From Tenacibaculum sp. Bg11-29 (GTDB lineage: Bacteria; Bacteroidota; Bacteroidia; Flavobacteriales; Flavobacteriaceae): a DNA stretch of 64,000 nucleotides. Positions 52,814 to 61,011 of this stretch are shown here, piece after piece; the stretch's first letter is position 1, and each line of letters begins with the position of its first letter. Under the pieces are notes generated by a model that saw only the letters and a program-made list of their open reading frames with translations, had not been told where the DNA came from and did not search any database. The translations under genes and the position numbers were made by a program. The stretch is from the NCBI RefSeq assembly GCF_002836595.1, contig NZ_PJBB01000003.1:2851001-2915000 (forward strand), read 5' to 3'.

Positions 52814-53506
52814 ATGAATTTTAATTTAAAAGAAAAGCCTGATTCAATAATCTTTTGTAAGAAAGAATTTGAAATAAATAAGGAACAAGTATTACAAGAT
52901 TTAAATTTTGAGATAAGTAATGATATGCTATCTTTTTGGAATACTTATGAACATATTTTATTTGATAGCGGTATTTCAATTTATGGATTTGAATTGGCTA
53001 AAGAACGAAATTTACAATATGAAATATCAAATTACTTACCTAGCTTCGTTCTAATTGGTGATGATGGTTCTGGTCAAGGAATATTCATTAATAAAGCAGA
53101 TGGTGAATTAAAAGTATATTATCTTGATTTAGGAGCTATAGGTTCGATAGATTTATATAAGACAGGAAAAAACTTTTTTAATTGGCTTGAAGATGATTTA
53201 AAATTAGTAGATTTTTTAGTAATAGATGATAAAGACGATTTATTATTTGAAGAAGCTGATTTGTTTGTTGTACCAAAAATCAATTTTATTGATAAAAAAA
53301 AGTTTGTGTTTTTTGCACGAAAAAAACTTGAACTACAAGATAGTATTTTGAATATTTCCAGGGGAATAAATGAAAAAGAAAATTTTAAAATAAAAACTAA
53401 TTTTATTCCCTATAAATATATTGAAAATATAAAGGAGTTACAGGTTAAATACCAGTGTTTAAAATTAGTTTCAAAAAAAGGAGAAGTTCAAATTTCCTTG
53501 GAATAA
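52814..53506 (+). CDS. SUKH (SMI1/KNR4)-like immunity protein
   Basis: The 230-residue protein has a SUKH-type fold signature: 'ISNDMLSFWNTYEHILFDSGISIYGFELA' and 'YLPSFVLIGDDGSGQGIFINKADGELKVYYLDLGAIG', the 'igddG.G..f' block typical of the family, with about 100 further residues. It lies 26 bases after the cassette 2 immunity gene, with no toxin of its own between. It may be a second immunity gene of cassette 2 or a survivor of a lost cassette. Confidence 0.72.
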   Translation: MNFNLKEKPDSIIFCKKEFEINKEQVLQDLNFEISNDMLSFWNTYEHILFDSGISIYGFELAKERNLQYEISNYLPSFVLIGDDGSGQGIFINKADGELKVYYLDLGAIGSIDLYKTGKNFFNWLEDDLKLVDFLVIDDKDDLLFEEADLFVVPKINFIDKKKFVFFARKKLELQDSILNISRGINEKENFKIKTNFIPYKYIENIKELQVKYQCLKLVSKKGEVQISLE

Positions 53507-53541
53507 AATTGATGTAATGTTAGTTTATATATGATGTATAA

Positions 53542-54093
53542 ATCAGCTTAGCTTATAATAGGTTTAGATATTATAATACTGAAACAGGTGGTTATATTTC
53601 TCAAGATCCTGTAGGACTAAATAGTAGAGAATATAACTTGTATGCTTATGTTTCAGATACAAATTCAATTATAGATATTTTTGGTTTAGATTGGAATTAT
53701 GTTTTGCAAGATGCAAATGGAGATTCATACTATCATGGTAGAGCGTCTGATAATCAAAGTATGAAAGATGTAGGAAGAAGACATGCTAAAACAAATGGAA
53801 CAGATGGGGCTAGATTTTGAGAAGGAGATAAAATGAGAAGAGTTACGGATGTTGGAACGAATCCAAATGCTGTGAGAGGAGTAGAACAAAGAGGTATTGC
53901 TGAAAATGATTTATTAGGTAGAGGAAGCGATAAGGCAAGAGGAAATAAAATTAATGGTGTTTCTGAAGCTAAGCAAGGAAAAGTTAAAGGAAAGAATAGA
54001 CTTAATCTTGCTGATGCTGAATTAAAAGGTAAAAAACCAAGTCAAAAACCTTCATTAGATGAATTAAACTTTAAAGACTTAGGTTGTAAATAA
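53542..54093 (+). pseudogene. Displaced Rhs tip cassette 3 (GIY-YIG-like toxin) with in-frame TGA
   Basis: A very short Rhs core remnant (LAYNRFRYYNTETGGYISQDPVGL, from 53548) leads to a tip 'WNYVLQDANGDSYYHGRASDNQSMKDVGRRHAKTNGTDGARF', then TGA at 53818-53820, then the same frame continues 'EGDKMRRVTDVGTNPNAVRGVEQRG' to a KDLGCK end. The related cassette 5 reads GGA (Gly) at the same place, so the TGA is a point nonsense mutation. 'YVL...YYHGRA' and the later 'RGVEQRG' fit a GIY-YIG-like nuclease. It has 21 residues (NDLLGRGSDKAR...) that cassette 5 lacks. Confidence 0.8.
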
Positions 54094-54095
54094 TC

Positions 54096-54881
54096 ATGAA
54101 TAAAAGTATTTTAGAAGAAAAAATGACTCATAACATACTAATAGAAAAAATATTTGAACAATATGAGGTTATAAATAAACATAAAATTACGTCTCTATTT
54201 TTATCAAGTCTTAGTTCTAAAAATTTAAAATGGCGTAGTGGATTATCTGTATATGCTATAATGCAATCTTTTCCAAAACATGAATATACACTTAGAGAAG
54301 ATGCTTCAATAAACAATGCTTTTTTTAAAAAGATGAGCCCATCTGATAAAGAGTTTACATTAAGTCGGTTTCCTTGTAAGTTTTGTGCTGATGTCAATCA
54401 ACTTGCTGGTAATAAGGAGTTTACTATTGAGTGTTTTAATGAGGTAGGAGGAATTATTGGATTTAGTCTATTTGACTATTATTATAATTTAGAACAATTT
54501 AATGAGTTTATAGATGCGAAACCAAGTAATGAAGATTTTAGAATATTTTCTGAAATTATAACTATTTTGTTAGAGGCAGATGAAAAAGATACCGTTAAGA
54601 AAACGGTTTTATCTAAAATTGGTAAAATAAAAGGCTTTAAGTCGGATAAAGAGCAAAGACAGGCTTTATTAGAAACTTTAGGGTATTGTAGTATTTTAGA
54701 AACGGATGAACATAAAGGTTTTCTTAAAAAGTACACTAATTTTGCTTCTGCTCCTAAGAAATCACATAGTTCAGATTGGAATTATCCAGTAGATTTTTGG
54801 TTAGGTAAAGAGGGTATTAATAAAGAAGCTTTTAAGTTTTGGTTTGGGGAATATCCTCAATTAGAAAAATTTTGGAAATAA
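54096..54881 (+). CDS. Putative immunity protein of cassette 3
   Basis: The 261-residue cytosolic protein starts 2 bases after the toxin stop. It has 'WRSGLSVYAIMQSFPKHEYTLRED', a 'FPCKFCADV' cysteine pair, and a C-terminal 'SSDWNYPVDFWLGKEGINKEAFKFWFGEYPQLEKFWK'. A decayed copy follows cassette 5 (57347-58132), with near-identical ends. No family is recognised; immunity function is inferred from pairing with the same toxin type twice. An ATG at 54123 is an alternative start. Confidence 0.7.
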   Translation: MNKSILEEKMTHNILIEKIFEQYEVINKHKITSLFLSSLSSKNLKWRSGLSVYAIMQSFPKHEYTLREDASINNAFFKKMSPSDKEFTLSRFPCKFCADVNQLAGNKEFTIECFNEVGGIIGFSLFDYYYNLEQFNEFIDAKPSNEDFRIFSEIITILLEADEKDTVKKTVLSKIGKIKGFKSDKEQRQALLETLGYCSILETDEHKGFLKKYTNFASAPKKSHSSDWNYPVDFWLGKEGINKEAFKFWFGEYPQLEKFWK

Positions 54882-54954
54882 AACAAAAGCCCTCGCTAGC
54901 GTAAGCATTTTGCTTGTGCCAAGTGTGTAAGTTTAAGTAATAATAAAAGAGAAG

Positions 54955-54981
54955 AACCACAATGTAAAAGTTGTGGTTTTT
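54955..54981 (+). terminator. Cassette terminator hairpin, copy 2
   Basis: AACCACAA-tgtaaaag-TTGTGGTTTTT, the same sequence as the copy at 59603. Confidence 0.82.
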
Positions 54982-55059
54982 ACTTTACAAAAGCTAATTT
55001 TGTTTTAAAGTCTTGGAGTATCGAACATTTAAAATAAATGTTGTTAAAAAATAAATTAA

Positions 55060-55935
55060 CCATTATATTTACGTAACAACGTTCTTTTACATGAGTTTAG
55101 CTACAAGATAGCAGATAAGCCAAAGGTTATAGCAGACGATTTAGGCAGGCTTTCTTTTGATAAAGAAGAAGTAACAGAGAATCTTATTACTTGGGTATTT
55201 GAAGAAGGTACTTTTATACCACAAGCAAAAATAGTAAATGGAGAAACTTATAGTATAATAAGCGATCATTTAGGTACTCCAATACTAAGTTTTGATAGCA
55301 AAGGGAATAAAGTTTGGGAGCGTGAATTAGATATTTATGGTAAAGTACGTAGAGGAGATAATAAGTTTATTCCGTTCTTGTACCAAGGTCAATATTACGA
55401 TGAAGAAACTGAATTAGCTTATAACAGGTTTAGATACTATTCTCCAGATACAGGAAGTTATATCTCTCAAGATCCGATTGGGTTGGCTGGAGGTATGCCG
55501 AATATGTATGCATATACGCATGATAGTAATAGTTGGATAGATCCATTAGGTTTAATTGGAGCTCCTTCTACTGTACCAAATTCTCCAGGTATCTATTCTT
55601 TATCAAATACAACAACAAATCAAGCTTATGCGGGTTCTGCTTTAGATGCAAACGGAAGAATGTCAAATACTAGCCATACAAAGGCACAAGATTTACTGGG
55701 GCATCCAGATACAAAGGTTGAGTTTACTCCTGTGGATTTGGGAGATGCAGATAAGTGGAAAGATCAAAATAGGATACTGAGGCATTATGAACAAAAAGAA
55801 AAGATGAGGATGGAAAATGCAGGTTTTGATATGACAAATTCAAATAACCCTGAAGCAACTAGTAAAAACGCAAGAAATAAAGGTATTGCTAAGGACAAAG
55901 GAGCTTCAGCAGGTAAACGTATAAAATGTAATTAA
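55060..55935 (+). CDS. Displaced Rhs tip cassette 4: divergent Rhs core with GIY-YIG nuclease toxin
   Basis: The frame is open from 55060 but has no ATG/GTG/TTG until TTG at 55378. The core part (NVLLHEFSYKIADKPKVIADDLGRLSFDKEEVTENLITWVFEEGT) is clearly more divergent from the parent Rhs than cassettes 2 and 6, so it came from another rhs gene. After 'PNMYAYTHDSNSWIDPLGL' the tip reads 'SPGIYSLSNTTTNQAYAGSALDANGRMSN', a clear GIY-YIG motif, then 'NRILRHYEQKEKMRMENAGFDM' with the catalytic-type Glu, ending KRIKCN. Delivery domains are absent. Confidence 0.83.
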   Translation, partial: PLYLRNNVLLHEFSYKIADKPKVIADDLGRLSFDKEEVTENLITWVFEEGTFIPQAKIVNGETYSIISDHLGTPILSFDSKGNKVWERELDIYGKVRRGDNKFIPFLYQGQYYDEETELAYNRFRYYSPDTGSYISQDPIGLAGGMPNMYAYTHDSNSWIDPLGLIGAPSTVPNSPGIYSLSNTTTNQAYAGSALDANGRMSNTSHTKAQDLLGHPDTKVEFTPVDLGDADKWKDQNRILRHYEQKEKMRMENAGFDMTNSNNPEATSKNARNKGIAKDKGASAGKRIKCN

Positions 55936-55938
55936 ATA

Positions 55939-56823
55939 ATGCAAACATTTTTTAGTAGATTAAAAATGGATTTTTTAAAATCCAGAAAAAATAAATGGTC
56001 ATTTTCTTTTGTAGAAGATGAAAGAGAAGAAAATGGAATTATATATAGAGAATTTAATAATTTCCCTAAAAAAGAATCATACCCAAAAATTGAGGCTATT
56101 AGTTTTTTAGTATTTGAAGATGATTTAGATAATGTAAAGCAACAACCAGATTTTTTGAATGAATTATTAAATTTAGAAATATTAGATATTCCAATAGATT
56201 GGCTCTGTTCTTTAGATATACCACCTAATATTAAAGCAATTTCTCTTGTAAATTCAATACGATTAAAAGATAAGTTCCATTGGTGTGAAGATTTAGCATT
56301 AGAGAGTTTAAAATTTTTAAGTATTCCAGAACAAATAAAACCATTTGATATCAATTTTGATAATGTTCCAAACCTAGAATGGATTGAAATAGATTTAAAA
56401 TCTGAAAAAAAAGATTCTAAATTAGAAGAATTAGCGAGTATTAAAACATTAAAACATTTAAATTTTAAACAAGCCAAAAATTTTGATGTATTCACATATT
56501 TCTCAAATCATAATATAGAAACATTAGAACTTTTTGCATGTAAGGGGAAAAAATTTCCTATTGAGAATATCAAAAAGTTAAAGGGTTTAAAATACATACG
56601 TATTAATAACATTACAGTTGATTTCGATTGTAGTTGGTTATTAGATCTCTCTGAACTTATTGAAATAGAAATTTTAAATGTAAGTAATATACTTAATATA
56701 GATCGATTACTTGAAATAAAAACTTTAAAAAGTATTTCTGTTTTAAATTGTAAGAACCCTTTTAAGGATAAAGAGCCCTTTAAATTAAAAAATTATGATT
56801 TATTAAAAATTAATAATGCATAA
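55939..56823 (+). CDS. Leucine-rich-repeat-like immunity protein of cassette 4
   Basis: This 294-residue protein starts 3 bases after the toxin stop. It is made of leucine/isoleucine-rich repeats (for example 'LLNLEILDIPIDWLCSLDIPPNIKAISLVNSI', 'IKTLKHLNFKQAKNFDVFTYFSNHNIETLELFACKGKKFPIENIKKLKGLKYIRI'). No signal peptide. An LRR-like immunity partner for a GIY-YIG toxin is plausible from position; the family itself is not recognised with certainty. Confidence 0.7.
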   Translation: MQTFFSRLKMDFLKSRKNKWSFSFVEDEREENGIIYREFNNFPKKESYPKIEAISFLVFEDDLDNVKQQPDFLNELLNLEILDIPIDWLCSLDIPPNIKAISLVNSIRLKDKFHWCEDLALESLKFLSIPEQIKPFDINFDNVPNLEWIEIDLKSEKKDSKLEELASIKTLKHLNFKQAKNFDVFTYFSNHNIETLELFACKGKKFPIENIKKLKGLKYIRINNITVDFDCSWLLDLSELIEIEILNVSNILNIDRLLEIKTLKSISVLNCKNPFKDKEPFKLKNYDLLKINNA

Positions 56824-56840
56824 ATTTGGTAATATAGTAA

Positions 56841-57344
56841 TATTACGATGAAGAAACAGGCTTAGCTTATAATAGGTTTAGATATTATAATCCTGATAGC
56901 GGAACTTATATAAGTTAAGACCCGATTGGGCTTAATAGTAGAGAATATAATTTATACACCTATGTATCTGATACTAACTCAATCATTGATCCTTTTGGAT
57001 TAGATTGGAATTATGTTTTAACAGATTCTAATGGAAATTCTTATTATCACGGTAGAGCCTCTGATAATGCTAGTATGAAAGATGTGGGGAGAAGATATGC
57101 TAATACTAATGGTACTGACGGAGCTAGGTTTGGAAAAGGAGATAAAATGAGAAGAATTACAGAAGTTGGGACTGATGCTAATGCTGTTAGAGGTGTAGAG
57201 CAGAGGGGAGTTGCTGAAGCTAAACAAGGAAAAGCAAAAGGGAAGAATAGGCTTAATCTCGCGGATGCTGAATTAGGTGGTAAAAAACCAAGTAAAATGC
57301 CTTCTTTAGACGAATTAGAATTTAAAGACTTAGGTTGTAAATAA
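56841..57344 (+). pseudogene. Displaced Rhs tip cassette 5 (GIY-YIG-like toxin) with in-frame TAA in the Rhs remnant
   Basis: The short Rhs core remnant (YYDEETGLAYNRFRYYNPDS, from 56841) is cut by TAA at 56916-56918, where the parent has CAA (Gln) in 'YISQDPIGL'. Beyond it the frame is open and encodes the same tip as cassette 3 ('WNYVLTDSNGNSYYHGRASDN', 'GARFGKGDKMRRITEVG') with a KDLGCK end. The toxin domain itself is intact here. It lacks the 21-residue insert of cassette 3. Confidence 0.8.
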
Positions 57345-57346
57345 TT

Positions 57347-58132
57347 ATGAATGAAATTTTTTTAGAGGAAAAAATGACTCACAATTTATTAATAAATAAA
57401 ATATTTGAACAATACAAAGCAATAGACAAGCATAAAATTACATCTTTATTTTTATCAAGTTTTAGTTCTAAAAATTTAAACTGGCGTAGTGGACTATCTG
57501 CATATGCTATTATGCAAACTTTTCCAAAACATGAATACACACTTAGAGAGGACAATTCTTTGAATAATGCTTTTTTTGAAAAGATGAGCCCTTCTGATAA
57601 ATAATTTAGATTAAGCCGTCTTCCTTGTAAATTTTGTGCTGATGTTAAAGATCCCGTTGACAGAAAAGAATTTATAATTGAGTGTTTTAATGATGTTGGA
57701 GGGATTACAGGATTTAGCTTATTTGACTATTATTATTACTTACAGCAATCTAATGAGTTGATTTATCTAGAGCCAAAAGAAGAAGATTTTCGGATTTTTT
57801 CAGAAGTTCTTACTATTCTGTTAGAAGCGGATGAAAAAGAGACTGTTAAGAAAATTGTTTTATCAAAAATTGGTAAAATAAAAGGCTTTAAGTCAGATAA
57901 AGAGCAAAGACAGGCTTCATTAGAAACTTTAGGGTATTGTAGTATTTTAGAAACGGATGAACATAAAGGTTTTCTTAAAAAGTATACTAATTTTGCTTCT
58001 GCTCCTAAAAAATCACATAGTTCAGATTGGAGTTATCCAGTAGATCTTTGGTTAGGTAAAGATGGTATTAATAAAGAAGCATTTAGATTTTGGTTTGGGG
58101 AGTATCCTCAATTAGAAAAATTTTGGAAATAA
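57347..58132 (+). pseudogene. Decayed copy of the cassette 3 immunity gene
   Basis: The frame matches the 261-residue immunity protein of cassette 3 throughout, but TAA at 57602-57604 replaces the GAG (Glu) of 'SDKEFTLSR'. The rest ('RLSRLPCKFCADVKDPVDRKEF...') continues in the same frame to 58132. The N-terminal half (85 residues) may still be made; a full protein cannot. Confidence 0.85.
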
Positions 58133-58197
58133 AAAAAAACTTTATTAGTGCTATTTTGTAATTAGTACCGATAATAGTTAAAAAGAATAAAAGAGTA

Positions 58198-58971
58198 AGC
58201 CCTCCTGCTAGGCTAATAGCGGATGATGTAGGTAGACTGTCTTTTGGTAAAGAAGAACCAACAATAAACCTAATTACTTGGAAGTTTGATGAAGGTACAT
58301 TTAGTATTATTTCTGATTACTTAGGCACACCTATTTTATCGTTTGATGAAAAAGGAAATAAGGTTTGGGAGCGAGAGTTAGATATTTATGGTAATGTTCG
58401 TAAAGGCGATAATCATTTTATACCTTTCTTATACCAAGGGCAGTATCACGATGAAGAAACAGGCTTAGCTTATAATCGTTTTAGATATTATAATCCTGAT
58501 AGCGGAACTTATATAAATCAAGACCCGATTGGATTGGCTTCAGGAGAACCTAATTTTTATGCTTATGTAAAGGATATTAATTCATGGATTGATGTCTTTG
58601 GATTAGATACATTTTACCAACTTTTTAATAATAGTGGAGATTTAGTCTATGAAGGAATTACAGAAAGAAATATACAAGATAGATTAACTGAACATGTAGG
58701 TGACGGTAAGGGGGTTTCAAAAGTAAAATATGTTGATGATTTGGATAATCGTATAGCATCCAGAAATATGGAAGGTTCCTCGCTTGCCCATAATAAAGGA
58801 AATAGAGGTCAATTGAATAAAAGGCGATTAGATAGAGGTTTCTACCATTCTTATGATCCAGATAATGTAAAACCAGGACGTAAGTTCATGTCACAAGCAG
58901 AAATAGATGCTAAAATGAAAAATGCAAAAGTAGCGGATGTCGATGGTAAAGGGAAAATAAAATGTCATTAA
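58198..58971 (+). CDS. Displaced Rhs tip cassette 6: truncated Rhs core with GIY-YIG-like toxin
   Basis: Parent-like Rhs core starts at about 58216 (IADDVGRLSF) and is open to the toxin end; the first likely start is TTG at 58534. A 36-base in-frame deletion between two GAAGGTACATTT repeats removes 'VPSAKITSEGTF'. The tip 'DTFYQLFNNSGDLVYEGITERNIQDRLTEHVGDG' has the GIY-YIG-like 'Y-L...VYEGIT...R' pattern, with a later 'RNMEGSS' for the Glu. It ends KGKIKCH. The immunity gene overlaps the stop by 10 bases. Confidence 0.8.
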   Translation, partial: SPPARLIADDVGRLSFGKEEPTINLITWKFDEGTFSIISDYLGTPILSFDEKGNKVWERELDIYGNVRKGDNHFIPFLYQGQYHDEETGLAYNRFRYYNPDSGTYINQDPIGLASGEPNFYAYVKDINSWIDVFGLDTFYQLFNNSGDLVYEGITERNIQDRLTEHVGDGKGVSKVKYVDDLDNRIASRNMEGSSLAHNKGNRGQLNKRRLDRGFYHSYDPDNVKPGRKFMSQAEIDAKMKNAKVADVDGKGKIKCH

Positions 58972-59576
58972 ATAAAATAAGTACGAAAATAAAAAGAAAA
59001 CTTGATAATATAAATAATTTAAAAACTAAGCTTTTATCTTGGAGAGATTTGAGCGAAGAAGAAACTTTTAAGTTGATAAAAGAATTTGAAAAAACACCAA
59101 GAGATGAAGGTTCTTCATTTTATCATGAAGTTTTTACGGATAGTAAATTTGCTCAAGTTTTATTAGATATATCAGTAAAGTATAAACTTAATACTAAAAT
59201 GAATGTTTATATAATTTCCTCTTTAGGTAACATGATGAGTAGATACAAACTAAAAGAAACAAAAAATATTTATGAATATTTTTTAGGAAATTTACATGAA
59301 AAAGGACTTTCTGTTTATGTCTCTTTATTTTTTACTGATTTGAAATATTTTGTAAATTATCCTGATAAATGGAGCTACGTTATGTCGATAAAAGACATGA
59401 AACCTAAAAAAATAGGGGAATCATCATTTCAAACTATTGTATTAAATAAGAAAGATGAGTTACCTGTTGAATATAAAAAAAATGTTGCTGAATTTTTTAG
59501 AGATAAAGTAAAAATAGCTAATAGTGAGGGCGGAAAAAATTATTACTTAGAATTAGTAGAAGAGTTTTCTAACTAA
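58962..59576 (+). CDS. Putative immunity protein of cassette 6
   Basis: The 204-residue, mostly helical cytosolic protein begins inside the toxin stop (ATGTCATTAA), as the Imm11 gene of the parent Rhs does. It contains 'RDLSEEETFKLIKEFEKTPRDEGSSFYHEVFTDSKFAQVLLDISVKYKL' and no recognised family motif. Its role is inferred from the overlap with the toxin. Confidence 0.6.
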   Translation: MSLNKISTKIKRKLDNINNLKTKLLSWRDLSEEETFKLIKEFEKTPRDEGSSFYHEVFTDSKFAQVLLDISVKYKLNTKMNVYIISSLGNMMSRYKLKETKNIYEYFLGNLHEKGLSVYVSLFFTDLKYFVNYPDKWSYVMSIKDMKPKKIGESSFQTIVLNKKDELPVEYKKNVAEFFRDKVKIANSEGGKNYYLELVEEFSN

Positions 59577-59602
59577 ACGAAGAGTTATAAATAATAAAGG
59601 AT

Positions 59603-59631
59603 AAAACCACAATGTAAAAGTTGTGGTTTTT
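59603..59631 (+). terminator. Cassette terminator hairpin, copy 3
   Basis: AAAACCACAA-tgtaaaag-TTGTGGTTTTT, 27 bases after the cassette 6 immunity gene. Confidence 0.82.
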
Positions 59632-59683
59632 ATTTAGTAATGCTTTAGTTTTATTTTGGTAAATATTAAGGACGTTTAATTAA

Positions 59684-59968
59684 GTGAATTATCTTTTCGC
59701 TATTAAAGCAGCTGGTTTAGATGTAAATAAACCAAGTAATTTAATTTATTTGCCAAAAGAAAACGGTACACACCCAACGAGAAGTAAGCATAAAGGATGG
59801 AATAAGGGGCATTTCGATTATAACAAAAGTATTTTAGGGAAATTAAAAGAAATAGATGAAATTGGAAAAGCTAGTAATTGGAATAAGGCCCAATATTCAG
59901 AAGCAATAGAAGGGTTAAGAGGGGATACAAAACAAGGATTAAGGAAAGGTAAAATTAAATGTCATTAA
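59684..59968 (+). pseudogene. Cassette 7: remnant of the parent nuclease tip
   Basis: From 59699 the sequence is almost identical to the last 88 residues of the parent Rhs toxin (IKAAGLDVNKPSNLIYLPKENG to KGKIKCH; changes F/L, R/K and S/F). The N-terminal part with the 'NHHVIP' histidines is missing and no Rhs core precedes it. It cannot be an active nuclease; a GTG at 59684 is the only start. It is a recombination remnant that still leads into an Imm11 gene. Confidence 0.82.
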
Positions 59969-60528
59969 ATATGTATTATCAATTATCAGAATTTTATAAA
60001 AGAGATGTTAGTTTCGTTTTTAATGAAGAAACTAATGGATTAGATTATTTTGGCTTAATGAATGGGGATAAGGTTAATTATGAAAAGGTGATTTATTATG
60101 ATGTTGATAAATTAGATAAATATATTAATGATTATGATATTCTTCCAACAATGGGTGCTCCATTGGTTAGTGAAAAATTTAAAAATACATTTAATCATTT
60201 ATTGAGAGAAAAAATTGATTTTTTTGAAGTAGAAATTAAAGACGAAAAAGGAAATATAAATAAAGATTTTTATTGCTTTAATATAATAAATTCTATTTCT
60301 TGTATGGATAATGAAAAATATATTGTTGAAAAGACTCGTTATGAGACAATTAGTATTAAGGAATTATACATAGAACCTAATTCATTAAAAGAATATTCTA
60401 TTGTAAGAATGGAAGAACATAAATCATACATTATAGTTTCAGAAGAGTTTAAAAAACGTTGTAAAGAAGCTAAACTAAAAGGAATTGAATTTATAGAAGA
60501 AGGGCATAGTATTTATACTAATTTATAA
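59959..60528 (+). CDS. Second Imm11-type immunity protein
   Basis: The 189-residue protein shares both ends with the immunity protein at 50508-51089 ('MSLNMYYQLSEFYKRD' and 'IIVSEEFKKRCKEAKLKGIEFIEEGHSIY'), but its middle is strongly diverged. The pattern is that of an immunity gene selected for a different toxin variant. It overlaps the remnant toxin stop by 10 bases. Confidence 0.82.
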   Translation: MSLNMYYQLSEFYKRDVSFVFNEETNGLDYFGLMNGDKVNYEKVIYYDVDKLDKYINDYDILPTMGAPLVSEKFKNTFNHLLREKIDFFEVEIKDEKGNINKDFYCFNIINSISCMDNEKYIVEKTRYETISIKELYIEPNSLKEYSIVRMEEHKSYIIVSEEFKKRCKEAKLKGIEFIEEGHSIYTNL

Positions 60529-60637
60529 TTGTCAAATTTAATATATAATGAATAAATTAAATCAAAACCCGATAGCGCAGATTTATAACCCCTGCCGATT
60601 ATAATTAATAAATACTAAAAAACAAGAATAAAAGATT

Positions 60638-60985
60638 ATGAAAATATATAGTGTAGCACCAGATGGTAACGAAATGGCTGATATGGCGAATGCTAGGTAT
60701 TTTAACTTAGCATTAAAACAGATAGAAGAACATATTGAATGGCTAAAAACTGCTAAAAAACCAGTACAAGCAGTTTTGGCTCATATTGACATACTTTTGT
60801 TATTATCACGAAAATTTAGAACTGATGCTAATTTAAGTATCAAAAAAGACCGAGTTCAAGAATGGAAAGTAATTTTTTTTGATTGGTACGAACGTTGTAG
60901 TAGTAAAATACCAGCAAAGTTTAGAGAGGAAATAAAGCAAAATGCAGATGAATTATTTACAGAGTTAGAAACTTATGGACATTGA
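60638..60985 (+). CDS. Unknown 115-residue protein in the cassette region
   Basis: Mostly helical, soluble, no signal peptide: 'FNLALKQIEEHIEWLKTAKKPVQAVLAHIDILLLLSRKF' and 'KVIFFDWYERCSSKIPAKFREEIKQNADELF'. It has no toxin next to it. It may be an orphan immunity gene or a cargo gene. No family recognised. Confidence 0.55.
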   Translation: MKIYSVAPDGNEMADMANARYFNLALKQIEEHIEWLKTAKKPVQAVLAHIDILLLLSRKFRTDANLSIKKDRVQEWKVIFFDWYERCSSKIPAKFREEIKQNADELFTELETYGH

Positions 60986-61011
60986 TATTTTTAAATAAAA
61001 TATAAATAAAT

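Noticed and set aside
53818..53820. TGA as selenocysteine or a general code change
   Set aside because: The sister toxin has GGA (Gly) here, TAA also occurs in frame in other cassettes, and all respiratory genes end normally with TAA/TAG/TGA. Simple decay explains it.
50508..60528. Insertion sequence or integron as the source of the cassettes
   Set aside because: No transposase, integrase, terminal inverted repeat or target duplication was found. The shared Rhs core and hairpins are enough for homologous exchange.
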